The translations under genes were made by a program, and so were the position numbers. A stretch of 64,000 nt of DNA from Triglochin maritima. Lineage: Eukaryota; Streptophyta; Magnoliopsida; Alismatales; Juncaginaceae. The stretch covers positions 31,725,621 through 31,789,620 of the forward strand of contig OY821784.1 in assembly GCA_963682175.1 (NCBI GenBank), written 5' to 3'. The notes below the pieces were generated by a model. The model saw nothing but the letters and a program-made list of their open reading frames with translations, did not search any database and had not been told where the DNA came from. Positions 21,878-32,914 of this stretch are shown one piece after another (the stretch's first letter is position 1; every line of letters starts with the position of its first letter).

Positions 21878-23448
21878 TCTCGAGGAAAGGTCTTCCTGAT
21901 TTCCTGATCAGAGGGACTAAGAGTGGAGATGGTCGGATTTTGGTTTCGGCAGTGAAGGCTCAGAGGATGATTCACCAGGGTTGTAGGGTGTTCTTAGCGA
22001 CGCTTGTGGTACCAGATTTTGAGGTGAAGAAGTTGGAGGATATCGAGGTTGTTCAGGATTTTCCTGAGGTATTTTCTGATGAGATCACCGGCTTACCGCC
22101 TCATAGAGAGATCGAGTTTGGTATCGATCTGGTAGCAGAGACTACCCCACAGTCGAAGGCTCCATAAAGGATGGCGCCTGCGGAGTTAGCTGAGCTGAAG
22201 AAGCAGTTGCAGGATCTGCTGGATTCAGGTTTGATCAGGCCCAGTGTTTCACCCTGGGGAGCTCCAGTGCTCTTCGTGAAGAAGAGGGATGGCTCGCTGA
22301 GGATGTGTATTGATTATCGGATGTTGAATAAGGTTACCATTAGGAATCGGCATCCTTTACCCAGGATCGAGGATCTTTTTGATTAGTTGCAGTCAGCGAG
22401 GGTCTTTTCGAAGATCGGTCTGCGATCCGGTTACCATCAGTTGAGGATTAGGGATGCAGATGTCCAGAAGACAGCGTTTAGGACGAGGTACGGGCATTAT
22501 GACTTTTTGGTGATGTCGTTTGGACTGACGAATGCACCAGCAGCGTTTATGGATCTGATGAATCGGACTTTTCAGCCGTATCTCGACAGGTTTGTGATTG
22601 TCTTCGTGGATCATGTACTGGTATACTCACCAGACAGAGAGCTGCATCGGGAGCACCTGAGGATTGTGCTTAGCATTCTAAGAGATCAGCAGCTCTATGC
22701 TAAGTACAAGAAGTGTGATTTCTGGCTAGATCGGGTGACCTTTCTGGGACATGTAGTGTCAGTGGATGGGATTTCTGTGGATCCAGAGAAGGTTGAGGTT
22801 GTGACTCAGTGGAGAGCTACGACCAGTGTGTCTGAGATTAGGAGTTTTGTGGGCTTAGCAGGTTATTATCGTCGGTTTATTCAGGACTTTTCCAGACTTG
22901 CTTCCCTATTGACGGCTTTGACACAGAAGGGTGTCAAGTTCGTTTGGTCCCAGAAGTGCGAGGACAGTTTCCAGGAGCTGAAGAGGCGACTGACTACAGC
23001 ACCGATTTTGACGTTACCGAGTGGTAGCGGAGGCTATGTGATTTACAGTGACGCTTCTGGCATCGGACTGGGTTGCGTGTTGATGCAGCACGGGAAAGTG
23101 GTCGCTTATGCTTCGAGGCAGTTGAAGGTTCATGAGAAGAATTATCCGACTCATGATCTGGAGTTGGCAGCGGTGGTTCACGCGCTGAAGACCTGGAGGC
23201 ATTACCTATATGGAGAGCAGTTTGAGGTTTTCACAGATCACCAGAGTCTGAAGTATCTCTTCTCGCAGAAAGAGTTGAATATGAGGCAACGTAGATGGCT
23301 AGAGTTCATAAAGGATTATGACTTCACCATTTCGTATCATCCGGGGAAGGCGAATTCTGTCGCGGATGCCTTGAGTAGGAAGGTGGAGTTGTCAGCTGCG
23401 AGCTTATGCATTCAGGAGTGGAGGTTGCTTGAGGTATTCACGGAGTGA
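21820..23448 (+). pseudogene. Chromovirus reverse transcriptase and RNase H, with nonsense mutations and a damaged YXDD box
   Basis: One frame throughout, broken by TAA 22165-22167 (before [14 protein letters not shown]), TAG 22384-22386 (in the EDLFD.LQ motif) and TGA at 23446-23448. RT motifs are [56 protein letters not shown], and FVDHVLVYS where F.DDILVYS is expected: the second catalytic Asp is His, which should abolish polymerisation. RNase H follows with [43 protein letters not shown] and [16 protein letters not shown]. Confidence 0.93.
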
Positions 23449-25056
23449 AGACCTTTTACGGAGGGCTCTGAGGGGGCAGTGATTGCGGGACTTCGAGTGG
23501 AGCCGCAGACAGTTTCGGGAGTTGTTCAGGCTCAGAGAGCAGATGATGAGTTGGTCAGTCTGATGCAGTTAGCTGCTAAGGACGGATCGGATTTTAGTGT
23601 CGGAGTCGATGGAGGCTTGAGGTTCAGAGGTCGGATCTGGGTACCGAGAGCCGGTGATCTGAGGGATACTATCATGGAGGAGGCACATAGAGCCAGATAT
23701 TCCATTCACCCGGGGAGTACCAAGATGTATAAAGATTTACAGCGGAGTTTCTAGTGGAAGGGGATGAAGCGAGACGTAGCAGACTTCGTGTCCAGGTGCT
23801 TGGTTTGTCAGCAGGTGAGGATTGAGCACCAGCGGCCAGCAGGGCAGTTGCAGAGTATAGATCTGCCAGAGTGGAAGTGGGAGCACGTGACGATGGATTT
23901 CGTCACCGGGTTGCCGAAGACGAGGAGATCTCACGACGCGATTTGGGTCATAGTTGATCGACTGACCAAGTCGGCGCATTTTCTGCCGATCAGGGCCACC
24001 TTACCCTTGGAGGGTTTGGCGAAGCTGTACATCGAGGAGATAGTCCGGTTACATGGTGTACTTGTGAGTATTATCTCTGATCGAGATCCGAGGTTTACCT
24101 CCAGATTTTGGGGTAGTCTGCAGAAGGCTTTGGGGACTCAGCTGAAGTTCAGTACAACTTTTCATCCACAGACGGACGGGCAGTCAGAGAGGACTATCCA
24201 GACGCTAGAGGATATGCTGAGAGCGTGTACTCTGGATTGGGCTGGATTTTGGGATGAACACCTGCCGTTGATCGAGTTCGCCTACAACAATAGCTACCAT
24301 TCGAGCATTGGGATGGCACCGTACGAGGCTCTATACGGTCGGCCTTGTAGATCGCCGGTATGCTGGAGTGAGGTAGGCGACAGGCAGTTGGTTGGACCAG
24401 AGATTTCTCAGATGTATGCTGAGAAGGTTGGCGTAATCAGACGGAGGATAGCGACGGCTCAGAGCAGACAGAAGAGTTACACAGTTAGGCGTAGACGAGA
24501 GTTGAGATTTGAGGTGGGCGATCACGTTTTCTTGAGGATTTCACCAGCTCGTGGAGTGATGAGATTCGGGAAGAAAGGGAAGCTCAGTCCGAGGTACGTC
24601 GGACCGTTTGAGATTCTTGATCATGTCGGAGAGGTTGCCTACCGTATTGCTTTGCCGCCGCAGCTTTCGGGTATTCACAACGTTTTCCAAGTTTCTATGT
24701 TGAGGAAATACATTGCCGATCCGTCGCATGTGATTGAGATCTGTGTTCCGGAGATCGGCCAGGACTTCTCTCTCGAGGAGAGGCCCGTGGAGATTGTAGA
24801 TCGGATGGAGCACCAGCTCAGAAGGAGAACCATTCTGATGGTGAAGGTCAGGTGGCAGCACCATAGCGAGCGTGAAGCCACTTGGGAGGTCAAGGATGAG
24901 GTCCGGAAGAAGTATCCAGAATTGTTCGGTGAGAATTTGGTTCTAATTTCGAGGACGAAATTGTTAAAGGAGGGTGGATTGTTGCATCCTAACCCCTTAT
25001 TATGGGTTGATTGTGTTTTAGGTAGAGGATTAGAAGAGGTGGAGATGGAGGGCTGA
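23449..25056 (+). pseudogene. Chromovirus integrase with C-terminal chromodomain-like segment
   Basis: Same frame as RT, with a TAG at 23752-23754 inside SF*WKGMKRDV (probably TGG to TAG). The zinc finger is EEAHRARYSIHPGSTKMY (HH) and CLVCQQV (CC part). The core has MDFVTGLPK, ISDRDPRFTSRFW and HPQTDGQSERTIQTLED, giving an intact D-D-E triad. A GPY/F-like module (GPFEILDHVGEVAYRIALP) and a chromodomain-like tail (VEIVDRMEHQLRRRTILMVK, then VRWQHHSEREATWEVKDEV) follow; the latter would direct integration toward modified chromatin. The normal terminus is lost through a frameshift near 24940. Confidence 0.92.
24966..24979 (+). promoter_or_regulatory. Polypurine tract of the chromovirus
   Basis: AAAGGAGGGTGGAT lies directly before the 3' LTR start at 24980. 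Confidence 0.8.
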
Positions 25057-26032
25057 GATTGATTGGGAGTTGAGGTGGTGGATGGTGGAGATTGAAGGAG
25101 GAAAGGTATAAAGGTGGGATTCTCTCTTCTCTCTCTCACTTCACTCTCTCTCACTCGTTCTCACGTTCTCTCCCTCTCAACCCTCTCCCTCCCTCTCAGT
25201 TGCTGTTGTGGTGGTGTGGATCGGCGAGGAGGCGACTCAGTAGAGTTTGCGAGGATCGTGTTCATCGGAGGCTCGGTTGGATTTGCCGGAGAAGGAGGAG
25301 AAGCGCTCGTGGAGGCGACTTCGTGGGTTCTTCAAAGGCTTCTTTAAGCCTTAAGGTATGCCAAGCTTTAGTGTAGTCCTCCTTTTAGCCTTTGCGAGGG
25401 TTGGAGTGACCGACGGTAGGCCAGAAGGCTCGTCGAGAACCTTGCAGTAGCTGTTCTGCTCTGCAACGGTCGACCGGCAGGTTGGCGCGGTCGACCGATT
25501 ATAGTGTTTTTTGGGCGAATTCCTCGCACCGGTCGAACGATGCCCTTGGGAGGTCGACCGGTTGTGCAATTTTAGCGAGAGAAAGACGTCCTGGGTATTT
25601 TCGGTCGAACAGGACCCCTTTGCCGGTCGACTGAAAGTACTGTTGTAGGTCGGTTGGGGGCGTTGACCATCTAAACAGTCGACCGCTCGTTGACTTCGTT
25701 CGACCGACGCTTAAGTTAACTTATTGGCCGGTCGACCGGGAGTGTGGTTTCGGTTGACCGTGTAGTGCGGTTTTGTTGGGGGATTTCCCTGGTTGTTTTC
25801 GGTCGACCGTGATCTGAGGGTCGTTCGACCGTTGGTGCTTTTTGTGCGAGAGAGGATTTTCCCTGTTGGATTTCGGTCGACCGTGATTTTAGAGTCGTTC
25901 GACCGGTTGAACGTTATTTCGGTTTTTCTGAGGAATAGTTGTGGTGTTCGGTCGACCGTTTGGGTTCTTCCGTTCGACCGTTTGGGCACTGTTTTGCATA
26001 TGGATGCTTTTGCCGTGTGTTGTTGGGTCCTA
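24980..26032 (+). repeat. 3' LTR of the chromovirus, truncated
   Basis: About 1053 bp matching 18633-19672 of the 5' LTR with few differences. It breaks off after GTGTTGTTGGGTCC. A short filler (about 26033-26038) precedes the copied flank. Confidence 0.9.
25465..25985. repeat. CGGTCGACCG motif array in the chromovirus 3' LTR
   Basis: Aligns motif by motif with the array at 19125-19645. Some copies that are perfect in one LTR are mutated in the other, often C-to-T or G-to-A, as expected from decay of methylated CpG. Confidence 0.88.
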
Positions 26033-26036
26033 TAAA

Positions 26037-26320
26037 ATTCATTACTGAAAGTTTTATCTTTTATCAGTTAATTACTGAAAGGTCGTTGCAGTTATACTTA
26101 TAACAAATAAAAAGGCAAAACATGTTAGTACCTAGTCAAACAAATTATATATAAAGAGATTCGAAAAGGGAGAAAAGATTCAAAGACTGATCAAATAAAG
26201 ATAAATAAGAGATTCACACGTACACTTCAAGTGAACCATTCCCAAGCACTGCAGCAAGATAGCCCATACGACACCTATCTTTTGAATCAGTAGAAACATT
26301 TGGCCTCCATCTAATGTCCC
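26037..26320. repeat. About 285-bp duplicated segment, right copy
   Basis: Second copy of 18346-18632. Here it runs on without a break into the rest of the GTF3C2-like exon (26321 onward). Confidence 0.85.
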
Positions 26321-26648
26321 ATGCAACCTTTCCCATATGTGCCAAACAAAGTACAACTCTAGGTATCAAAGTATCGTTGTGATGGTGGCGAAAAACACCA
26401 TTAACTTTTGTTTCCCTTTCACATGCAATTTCAGGAACATCTGAGTGACTTGGATTGCCATCGCCAACTTTGAGGATATCATCTGTATGAAACTTACTTT
26501 CTACATTGATGGTTGCCCAAGCATTAACTGCGCCTGCCTTCTCTGCCATCCGTTTTTTCATCAAATACCCACTAGGAGCACATCCAATGCTGAACTTCTG
26601 AAGGTACTCTTCATCTCTTACAGTTTCATGAGAAACGCATGTTTTCAA
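26214..26648 (-). pseudogene. Exon of a GTF3C2-like (TFIIIC subunit, WD-repeat) protein, isolated fragment
   Basis: The minus-strand frame ends in RVVLCLAHMGKVAWDIRWRP, then DSKDRCRMGYLAAVLGNGSL and EVYV. I recognise this as the block in plant WD40/TFIIIC-2-like proteins of the form LCLAH-GKVAWD-KWRP...RMGYLA-LLGNGSLEVW. The N-terminal half of the frame is unconserved, as expected of the linker before that block. A plausible donor (GTGTGAAT) follows EVY. The right edge at 26648 is cut by copia-derived sequence, and the chromovirus split the exon at CCCAT. No neighbouring exons are found nearby. The other exons of such a gene are at 52-63 kb, and none of them overlaps this block. Identity is from memory of the family. 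Confidence 0.6.
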
Positions 26649-27455
26649 GCGGTATCTAGATACACATTATAGTTACCCAAATAACATAGATGTCTTGTTC
26701 CACTCGAACTAAACACGATCCATTTAGTGATGCTAGTGCACCACTTGTGTCCGTCCCTTGTCTCATGATATTAAGAATATATACAAAGTAGAAATGTGTC
26801 ACATTTGTATTATATTCATTTCTTGATATCTTGCAGCTAATTATAAATATGTAACTTAACTCAAGCTACATTGTGCACATTATAATTTTGCTTTATCAAG
26901 GGGCCCACTAATATCATCACTCAATTAAGAGGGACAATGATAATTTTTGGACTAGCTATCTTTTCCAGCACAAGTCATGTTCAACCAACTATTGCATTTA
27001 TCACTATACTCTTTGATAGTTTTTGATAATAATTAAATCAAGCACTTCTTTAGTGAAAAGATATAAGTCTCATATCTTAGGGTCCAAGACACGGTAAAAT
27101 ATTAATAACACGAAACACAATTCTATAATGTTTTACTTGTGAGGTCTATTAAATATATAAAAGTAATCTTTTTCCTCTTTTATATACTCGTGTCGTCAAA
27201 TATTTGAAGAGCTACAATAATCGATGACCAACGACAATCTTATCTCGGTAATAATGTTCCATGTTAATCACCATGATTGTGAATAACTTTTGATTTATGT
27301 AAACCATTATCTTTTAGAGCTCTACGGTTAAGGCCCAAACGCCTCTTCCTTAACACTTCCAAAAGATGAATACAATAATCAATGAACAAAATGCTTGCAC
27401 ATCCAATTCATAATAATTGACATATAAAAGTAAAACTTTTAGAACACATTTCTTT
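26649..27455 (-). mobile_element. Fragment of copia 3' internal non-coding sequence
   Basis: Aligns with 10745-11571 of the copia element at 9395-17830, at several percent divergence, with no LTR or ORF. Both edges are abrupt. It directly abuts the GTF3C2-like exon. Confidence 0.8.
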
Positions 27456-27967
27456 CACAAAGTTGTCATTACCCGCTTCAAACTAATCTTCCCCCGTCTG
27501 ACATAATTTTTATAGAAAATAAAATAGAAACCAATATTTACCAAGCAAGAATGTATTAGTAAAATCTGGAATCGCTCAGAAAAGTTAAGTTGATCTTACA
27601 AACTAAACAACAAATGAACGACTGAAGCCTCATGTTTCCCACAATCTTTTTCAACAAGTATTTTGAAATATTACAACGGTACGAAAATATTTCTTTCCAT
27701 GAAATAATAGTTGAGGTATTGAAAACTTCAAATTTCATAATGGTCACCAGCTAGCACATCATATATTTAGAACAGTTTACTAAAAACATAAGCCCAATAA
27801 TCATTAAAAATAGTACCCTCTCGTAAAGTAACCCAAGAAAATTAACCACCAAGAAGCAGAATTACGGACATGCAAATCAGAAGTATATATGAGAATAAAC
27901 ATTGAACAAATCAAAGCACGAAAAAAAGAAAAAACAAGATTCAGATTTTCTATAGGCTAAATAGCTT
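27456..27967. other. Unassigned AT-rich sequence
   Basis: Between the copia fragment and the truncated 5' LTR of the Sirevirus-like element. I see no coding similarity and no repeat shared with the rest of the window. It may be intron or flank of the broken gene. Confidence 0.5.
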
Positions 27968-29232
27968 TACAGGTAATTTTATTTTTATTTGAGTCATAGA
28001 ATCAAATGTAAACTTGATGCACAAAAGGATAAATACATTTCTGTCGATCGACCGTTGGCATTTCGGTCGACCGAACATGTCCCAAATGGACGACCGAGTT
28101 ACCCTCGGTGCACCGTCTCTCTAGAGTCAGTAGCCACTTGATCTTCCCTGAAATCCTTGGTTCAGATTTCCGAAGCCTTACCGGTCAACCGTTTCATTCG
28201 TCTTAGTAGCATACGGACCATCTCTTAATATCTCGATTTAGTCTACCGAAGAGGTATCGGTCATCCGCACTTGACATGCATCTTTTATCCTAACGACTAC
28301 ATCCTATTGGCCCACGTGACAAACAATTCTTCAACAGACTTATCCTTTGTCTTTAGCAACACCTTCTGAAATATCCCTACTCGGTCTACCGAGCCAGCTT
28401 CGGTTTACCGAATCCTTGTTGCTAATCAAAACGTGACGGTTGTTTTCCACATAACTTTTCGACTGTTATTTGTATATCATAAATCCCACGGACGACCGAA
28501 CTTGATTACCAGAGTCTGCCAATTCTTTATTGTCCAATAATCGGTCAACCGAGTAGTGAATTTTGACCAATACACCCACATCGTGTCGGACGACCATTGG
28601 TTTCCCGGTCGACCGAATTTGTTCTGAATTCTGCCCAAACTTAAGTCATTGCTTGCTTCTTATTGGTCCAAACTTCACCAACTCACAATAACGGTTCTAT
28701 TTGTTTTGAAGGCTATATAAGCTTTATTTAAGAGACAATCCTCTCACTACTTGCCAAAAATCCTTCATACTCTTGTGCTCTCAATCTCCAAGCCTTCAAA
28801 GCTCCACCAACTCTCAAACTTCAATTAAATTCACTCTAAGCTCAATTCCAATCCTTGAGTGCATTCAAGTTAGAATTCAAACTACTTCTTTCAATTTTCA
28901 TTGTGTTGTAAAGCTTCGAGGAAGCACCCTCTCGAGTTGTGAGACGAGATCCGAGCAAGGCGAGGGTGTTGGCAAGGCTCCGATTGTAAGAGAGTTTATC
29001 TTCGACCTGGAACGAAGATAATAGTGAATTCTCAAGTAGGGATCGGAGGAGCGATCAGAACTTGAGGAGAGGACTTACACAATGAAAGTGGTGTAATCAA
29101 ACCTCTATAAATCTCTGGAGTCATCTTTTGGTTTGCGATCTTCCCTTTACTATTTTAATTGTGCAATAATTTAAGTAATTTGGGATATAATCTATTCACC
29201 CCCCCTCTAGATTAGTGATCAATCTACTTACA
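27968..29232 (+). repeat. 5' LTR of the Sirevirus-like element, 5'-truncated
   Basis: Aligns from about TTTACAGGTAATTTTA with 43595 onward of the 3' LTR and ends CTACTTACA before the PBS. The TATA box is CTATATAAGC (28713-28722). Confidence 0.85.
28040..28620. repeat. CGGTCGACCG-type motif array, strongly degenerate, Sirevirus-like 5' LTR (U3)
   Basis: Copies include GATCGACCG, CGGTCGACCG (near 28065 and 28605), CGGTCTACCG, CGGTCAACCG and CGGTTTACCG. The variants keep the CGGT...ACCG arms, and the array lies upstream of the TATA at 28713. Confidence 0.8.
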
Positions 29233-29234
29233 TT

Positions 29235-29246
29235 TGGTATCAGAGC
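29235..29246 (+). promoter_or_regulatory. Primer-binding site, initiator tRNA-Met type
   Basis: TGGTATCAGAGC two bases after the LTR end. Confidence 0.9.
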
Positions 29247-29274
29247 ATTGGTTTACTCATCTATCCATTTAGCC

Positions 29275-30907
29275 ATGAAGAGTAATACTAATCAACTTAG
29301 AGAATGATTATCTACTACTAGACTCATTTCCCTTACTTGGAATAATTATGCACAATGAAAGAATAGAATGAGGATCTACATACAATCAATTTCCTTGAAA
29401 ATGTGGATATTTCTTGGTAGTAAATATATTCCACCCACTAGTGAACAATTAGCAACATTAACCGATGGTATGATTGCTAATGGCGAGATGAATGCAAAAC
29501 TTATGAATATATTTGCTTATGGAGTGGACACATAAGAATATGGTAGGATTAGCGGATATGATACCGCTTAAAAAATATGGAAATTATTTGAATTTCATCA
29601 CAAAGGATCATTTACAATGAAAGAAACCAGGGTTAATATATTTGTGCGCAAATATGAATTATTTTCTATGCAACCCGGTGAAAGTATAAGCGAGATGAAC
29701 ACTCGCTTCACCGAGATTACTAACAATTTGAAAAATCTTGGTAAGTAGGTGAATGGAGGTGACAATGTGGAGAAGATTCTTCGATCCCTCTCAAGCGATA
29801 GGGAGAAGAAGACAACCTCCATTAAGGAGGTTGAAGATTCTTCGATCCCTCTCAATGAAGGATCTCATCAGAAGCGCTATGGCTTATGAGATTCAAATGA
29901 ATGAGAGAAAAGAGATGGAGAACTCGGGAAAAAAAGTTATTGCCCTCAAGGCTAGCCTTGAATCTGAAAAGTCGAACGACGGGGAAAGTGATTAAGAGCT
30001 TGCAATGATGGTTAAGATATTCAAGAAGCGGTGGGTTAAAGAGAAATTCCAAAGAAAAAGAAGGGATGATGGAGAGAGCTCAAAAAGTCTTATTTGTTAC
30101 GGATGTGATAAAGTTGGGCATATAAAAGAAAACTTGTCCTTTAATCCAATCCAAGGAAAGAAAAGAGAAAAAGAGAAGAGAAAAGGAGGAGAAAGAAGGT
30201 TCAAAAGAAGAAGAAAAATGGATAACGAGAAGACAAAGGCCCTCAAGGCAACTTGGGATGGATCATCCGATTCATCTGTCAGTTCATCAAGTGAGTCAGA
30301 AAATGAAGAAACTCGTCTATACCTCTACACTCAAGAAGAAGTTGATGGAGAATTGGGTAGTTCATCTTCATCAAGCGAGCAAGATGAGCCCAACACTTGT
30401 AATGTCACCAAAGATGGAGAAAAATAGATACTCTCAATTCATGACTCAAACTCATATGATGAATTACTTGATGCATTTCATAAATTGCTTGAAAAATGTG
30501 AACTATTAAGGCATAAAAGAAAACTATCTAGGAAAGCTAATCATGATCTAGTTTGCTTAAATGAATCATTATGGAATGAAGTTGATAAGCTTGTCTTGGA
30601 AAATAATAGCTTAAAAGCACACAATGATGAATATCATGCTAAAGGAATACATGATTTTAGAGAATATAATAAGCAATTGAGAATTAATCTTGAGAAATTC
30701 ACAAGAGGAAAGAAAATGCTAGACATGTTACTTGGTAGCCAAATTCAATCATTAGAAATGCATGGCTTAGGATACAAAAATGAAAAGAAAAATTCTAAGA
30801 GTTATATTGTGCATGCTTCAAATGGTGTAGTGAAAAAGAAATTTTCTTCAAATGTTTGGGTACCTAGAACCAAACAAGTTTGGGTACCTAAACCTAACCG
30901 CAAATGA
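29275..30907 (+). pseudogene. Sirevirus-like Gag, many stops and frameshifts
   Basis: The ATG at 29275 opens a decayed frame. Recognisable pieces are KMWIFLGSKYIPPTSEQL, KETRVNIFVRKYELFSMQPG with SISEMNTRFTEITNNLKNLG (UBN2-type gag), SMKDLIRSAMAYEIQMNER, KKVIALKASLESEKSND, the zinc knuckle CYGCDKVGHIKENL (last Cys replaced by Leu) and an acidic/serine-rich stretch SSDSSVSSSSESENEE. The region 30485-30907 is coiled-coil-like and ends in the repeated VWVPRTK/VWVPKPN motif that precedes protease in Sirevirus-type elements. At least four frame changes are needed, so it is non-functional. Confidence 0.82.
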
Positions 30908-30959
30908 CCCAAACAAATATCGGTACCAAAATTATCTTCTTCTTCTTCTTTGGATGTAG

Positions 30960-31410
30960 GTGAAAAGGAAGGGGAAGTGGATCGTGGATAATGGGTGTTC
31001 GAGGCACATGACGGGAGACCACTCTATGTTCAAAACGTTGAAATCAAAAAAGGGTGGAACCGTCACATTTGGGGATAATGTTAAATGTCACATTATTGGC
31101 ATCGGAGATGTTGGTAATGATTCTAATACCCAAATACAAAATGTACTTCTTGTGGATGGTTTCAAACATAATTTGCTTAGTGTGAGTCAATTAACCGATA
31201 AGGGATTCTTAGTGCTTTTTTATCAACCCATTGTATACATCATCTCTAAAGCAAGTTTTGAAACCAGTTTTAAAGGCTATAGATACGGAATTGTTTATGT
31301 TGTGCGTGTTGATATCATTCACCCATTCTCTAAAGAATCGTGCTTAGTTTCTTTTGATGACGAATCTTGGTTATGGCATAAGAGGTTAGGCCACATTAGT
31401 ATGAGCCAAC
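30960..31410 (+). pseudogene. Sirevirus-like protease and GAG-pre-integrase start, cut by the nested element
   Basis: Reads WIVDNGCSRHMTGDHSMF (protease; active-site DSG replaced by DNG), GGTVTFGDNVKCHIIGIGDV, NVLLVDGFKHNLLSVSQL and WLWHKRLGHISMSQL. The frame is interrupted exactly at 31410 by the LTR of the nested element. The integrase sequence resumes at 36284. Confidence 0.9.
31406..31410. repeat. Target-site duplication CCAAC (left)
   Basis: A perfect match to 36284-36288, bracketing the gag-only element. Confidence 0.92.
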
Positions 31411-31779
31411 TGTTGCCTTTTTTCGGCCTTAATCTATGTTTTGATAATTTAATCAACCTAATCTTAATTGTAATCAATGTAGTGTAGCACACATATCGCA
31501 TAACATATACATTATTTTGTGCTAACAACTACAGGTGATCAAGACTCGAGGAAGAAAGGATTCAAGTCAAGACATGTAATCAAACTCATTTGAAGACAAA
31601 TAATTTGCATTTCTTTTGAGTGTTAGGAACTATGTGTACTTGAGCATACTTGAGTTAAAAACCAATCAAATACACATTAGGTTCCCTATAGAAGTCACAC
31701 ACAAAATCGCACAACATTTGGACTTCAATAGATCACCCAAACTTAAACCAAAATTCACTTACTAGAACTGCCAGAACCA

Positions 31780-32205
31780 TTTCGGTCGACCGTTTGTTTC
31801 CTTTAAACAAATAGTGAATTTTACCACCTGAACGGTCGACCTTTTCGGTCGACCATGTACACATAAGTTTTTGACCATTAGACTTTCGTATTATACCAAC
31901 GGTCGTATTTTCATTTTTACCCAAACCCCAAAAATGCAAATGCCTATCGTTCGACCGTGGACATTGTTTCGGTCGACCTAACCCAAATGTCTCGACAAAC
32001 ACCAAGTGTTTGGAAGTGTTCGGTCGACCGGGGACCTTGTTTCGATCGACCGAACATGATCATTTTTGTCAACCTCGTAGAGTCTGGAAGTTTACGGTCG
32101 ACCGAACCTATCTCGGTGTTCAAATGTTAACTTAAGTTAACCTAAGTTATAGCCTGAACCGGTCGACTGAACCTTGTTCCAAATTGCCTACCGGTCGACC
32201 GTGCC
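31780..32205. repeat. CGGTCGACCG motif array, gag-only element 5' LTR (U3)
   Basis: About ten copies, for example near 31782, 31834, 31847, 32022, 32095 and 32193, all upstream of the TATA at 32319. Confidence 0.9.
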
Positions 32206-32318
32206 ACCCAATGCGATAGACCAAACTTATCCTGGAATGTGACCTACACCTTTCTGTTTTGTGTATCTTACACAAACACTTACCCATTTAATTCCAACGG
32301 CTATAACTCACTTAGAGC

Positions 32319-32329
32319 TTATAAATAGG
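32319..32329 (+). promoter_or_regulatory. TATA box, gag-only element 5' LTR
   Basis: TTATAAATAGG, identical at 35748-35758 in the 3' LTR. Confidence 0.7.
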
Positions 32330-32863
32330 TGTTTCATTGATGCAATTACACATCTTTTACACTTCTATTTGTCATATACACCTAAGAGGAACTCCCAAGT
32401 TTCAATTCTCCAAACCTACACTCACAAGCTTACACTTCCACACATTATATCATTTCCATATCCTAATCAAAGTGTGCTCAAGTTTAGAGAGTGTTGTTCC
32501 ACTCAGCCACTATTGTAAAGAAGCAAGGACTTCAGTGAAAGCCCGAAGTGTCCCTCTCGGATTGTAAGAGGAAGAAAATCAAGCAATCGAGAGTGTTAGC
32601 GGTGCTTGTGGTGTAAAGGCTTAATCTCGGCTCGGAACAAGGTTGATAATGAAGATGTGAGCGGAGCTCGAGGGAGATCGAGCGGATCTTGCAAGAGAGG
32701 AAGTAGGCGGGAGGCCGAACCTCTATAAAATTTGTCCAGTGCCTTTATGGTTTGCATATTTACTTTGCTTGCTTGTTTTGTTTTTAATTCCGCTGCACAT
32801 CTTTGATTGAGCAAGTAGAGCATTAATTGGGATTAGAAGCCATAACATAGACGATCCCACAAT

Positions 32864-32876
32864 TGGTATCAGAGCC
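32864..32876 (+). promoter_or_regulatory. Primer-binding site, initiator tRNA-Met type
   Basis: TGGTATCAGAGCC lies two bases after the LTR end. Confidence 0.92.
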
Positions 32877-32914
32877 TTGTTAGTTAAATTTCATTACTTA
32901 ACCGTAATTTTAGT

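Larger units (their letters stand above)
18633..26032 (+). mobile_element. Ty3/gypsy chromovirus (Tekay/Del-like), 3' LTR truncated
   Basis: Element order is 5' LTR 18633-20366, PBS, gag, zinc knuckle, protease, RT, RNase H, integrase, chromodomain-like tail, PPT, 3' LTR from 24980. The order RT-RH-INT and the terminal chromodomain place it among chromoviruses. The EPEAAEDWVFKIWKIFRA-type gag suggests the Tekay/Del lineage. The 3' LTR stops at 26032, equivalent to about 19672 in the 5' LTR, and is followed by a copy of the 5' flank. The coding region has four or five nonsense changes and two frameshifts but is otherwise well preserved, so the insertion is relatively young. Confidence 0.92.
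31411..32861 (+). repeat. 5' LTR of the gag-only element
   Basis: Starts TGTTGCCTTTTTTCGG and ends GACGATCCCACA. The TATA box TTATAAATAGG is at 32319-32329. Confidence 0.9.
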
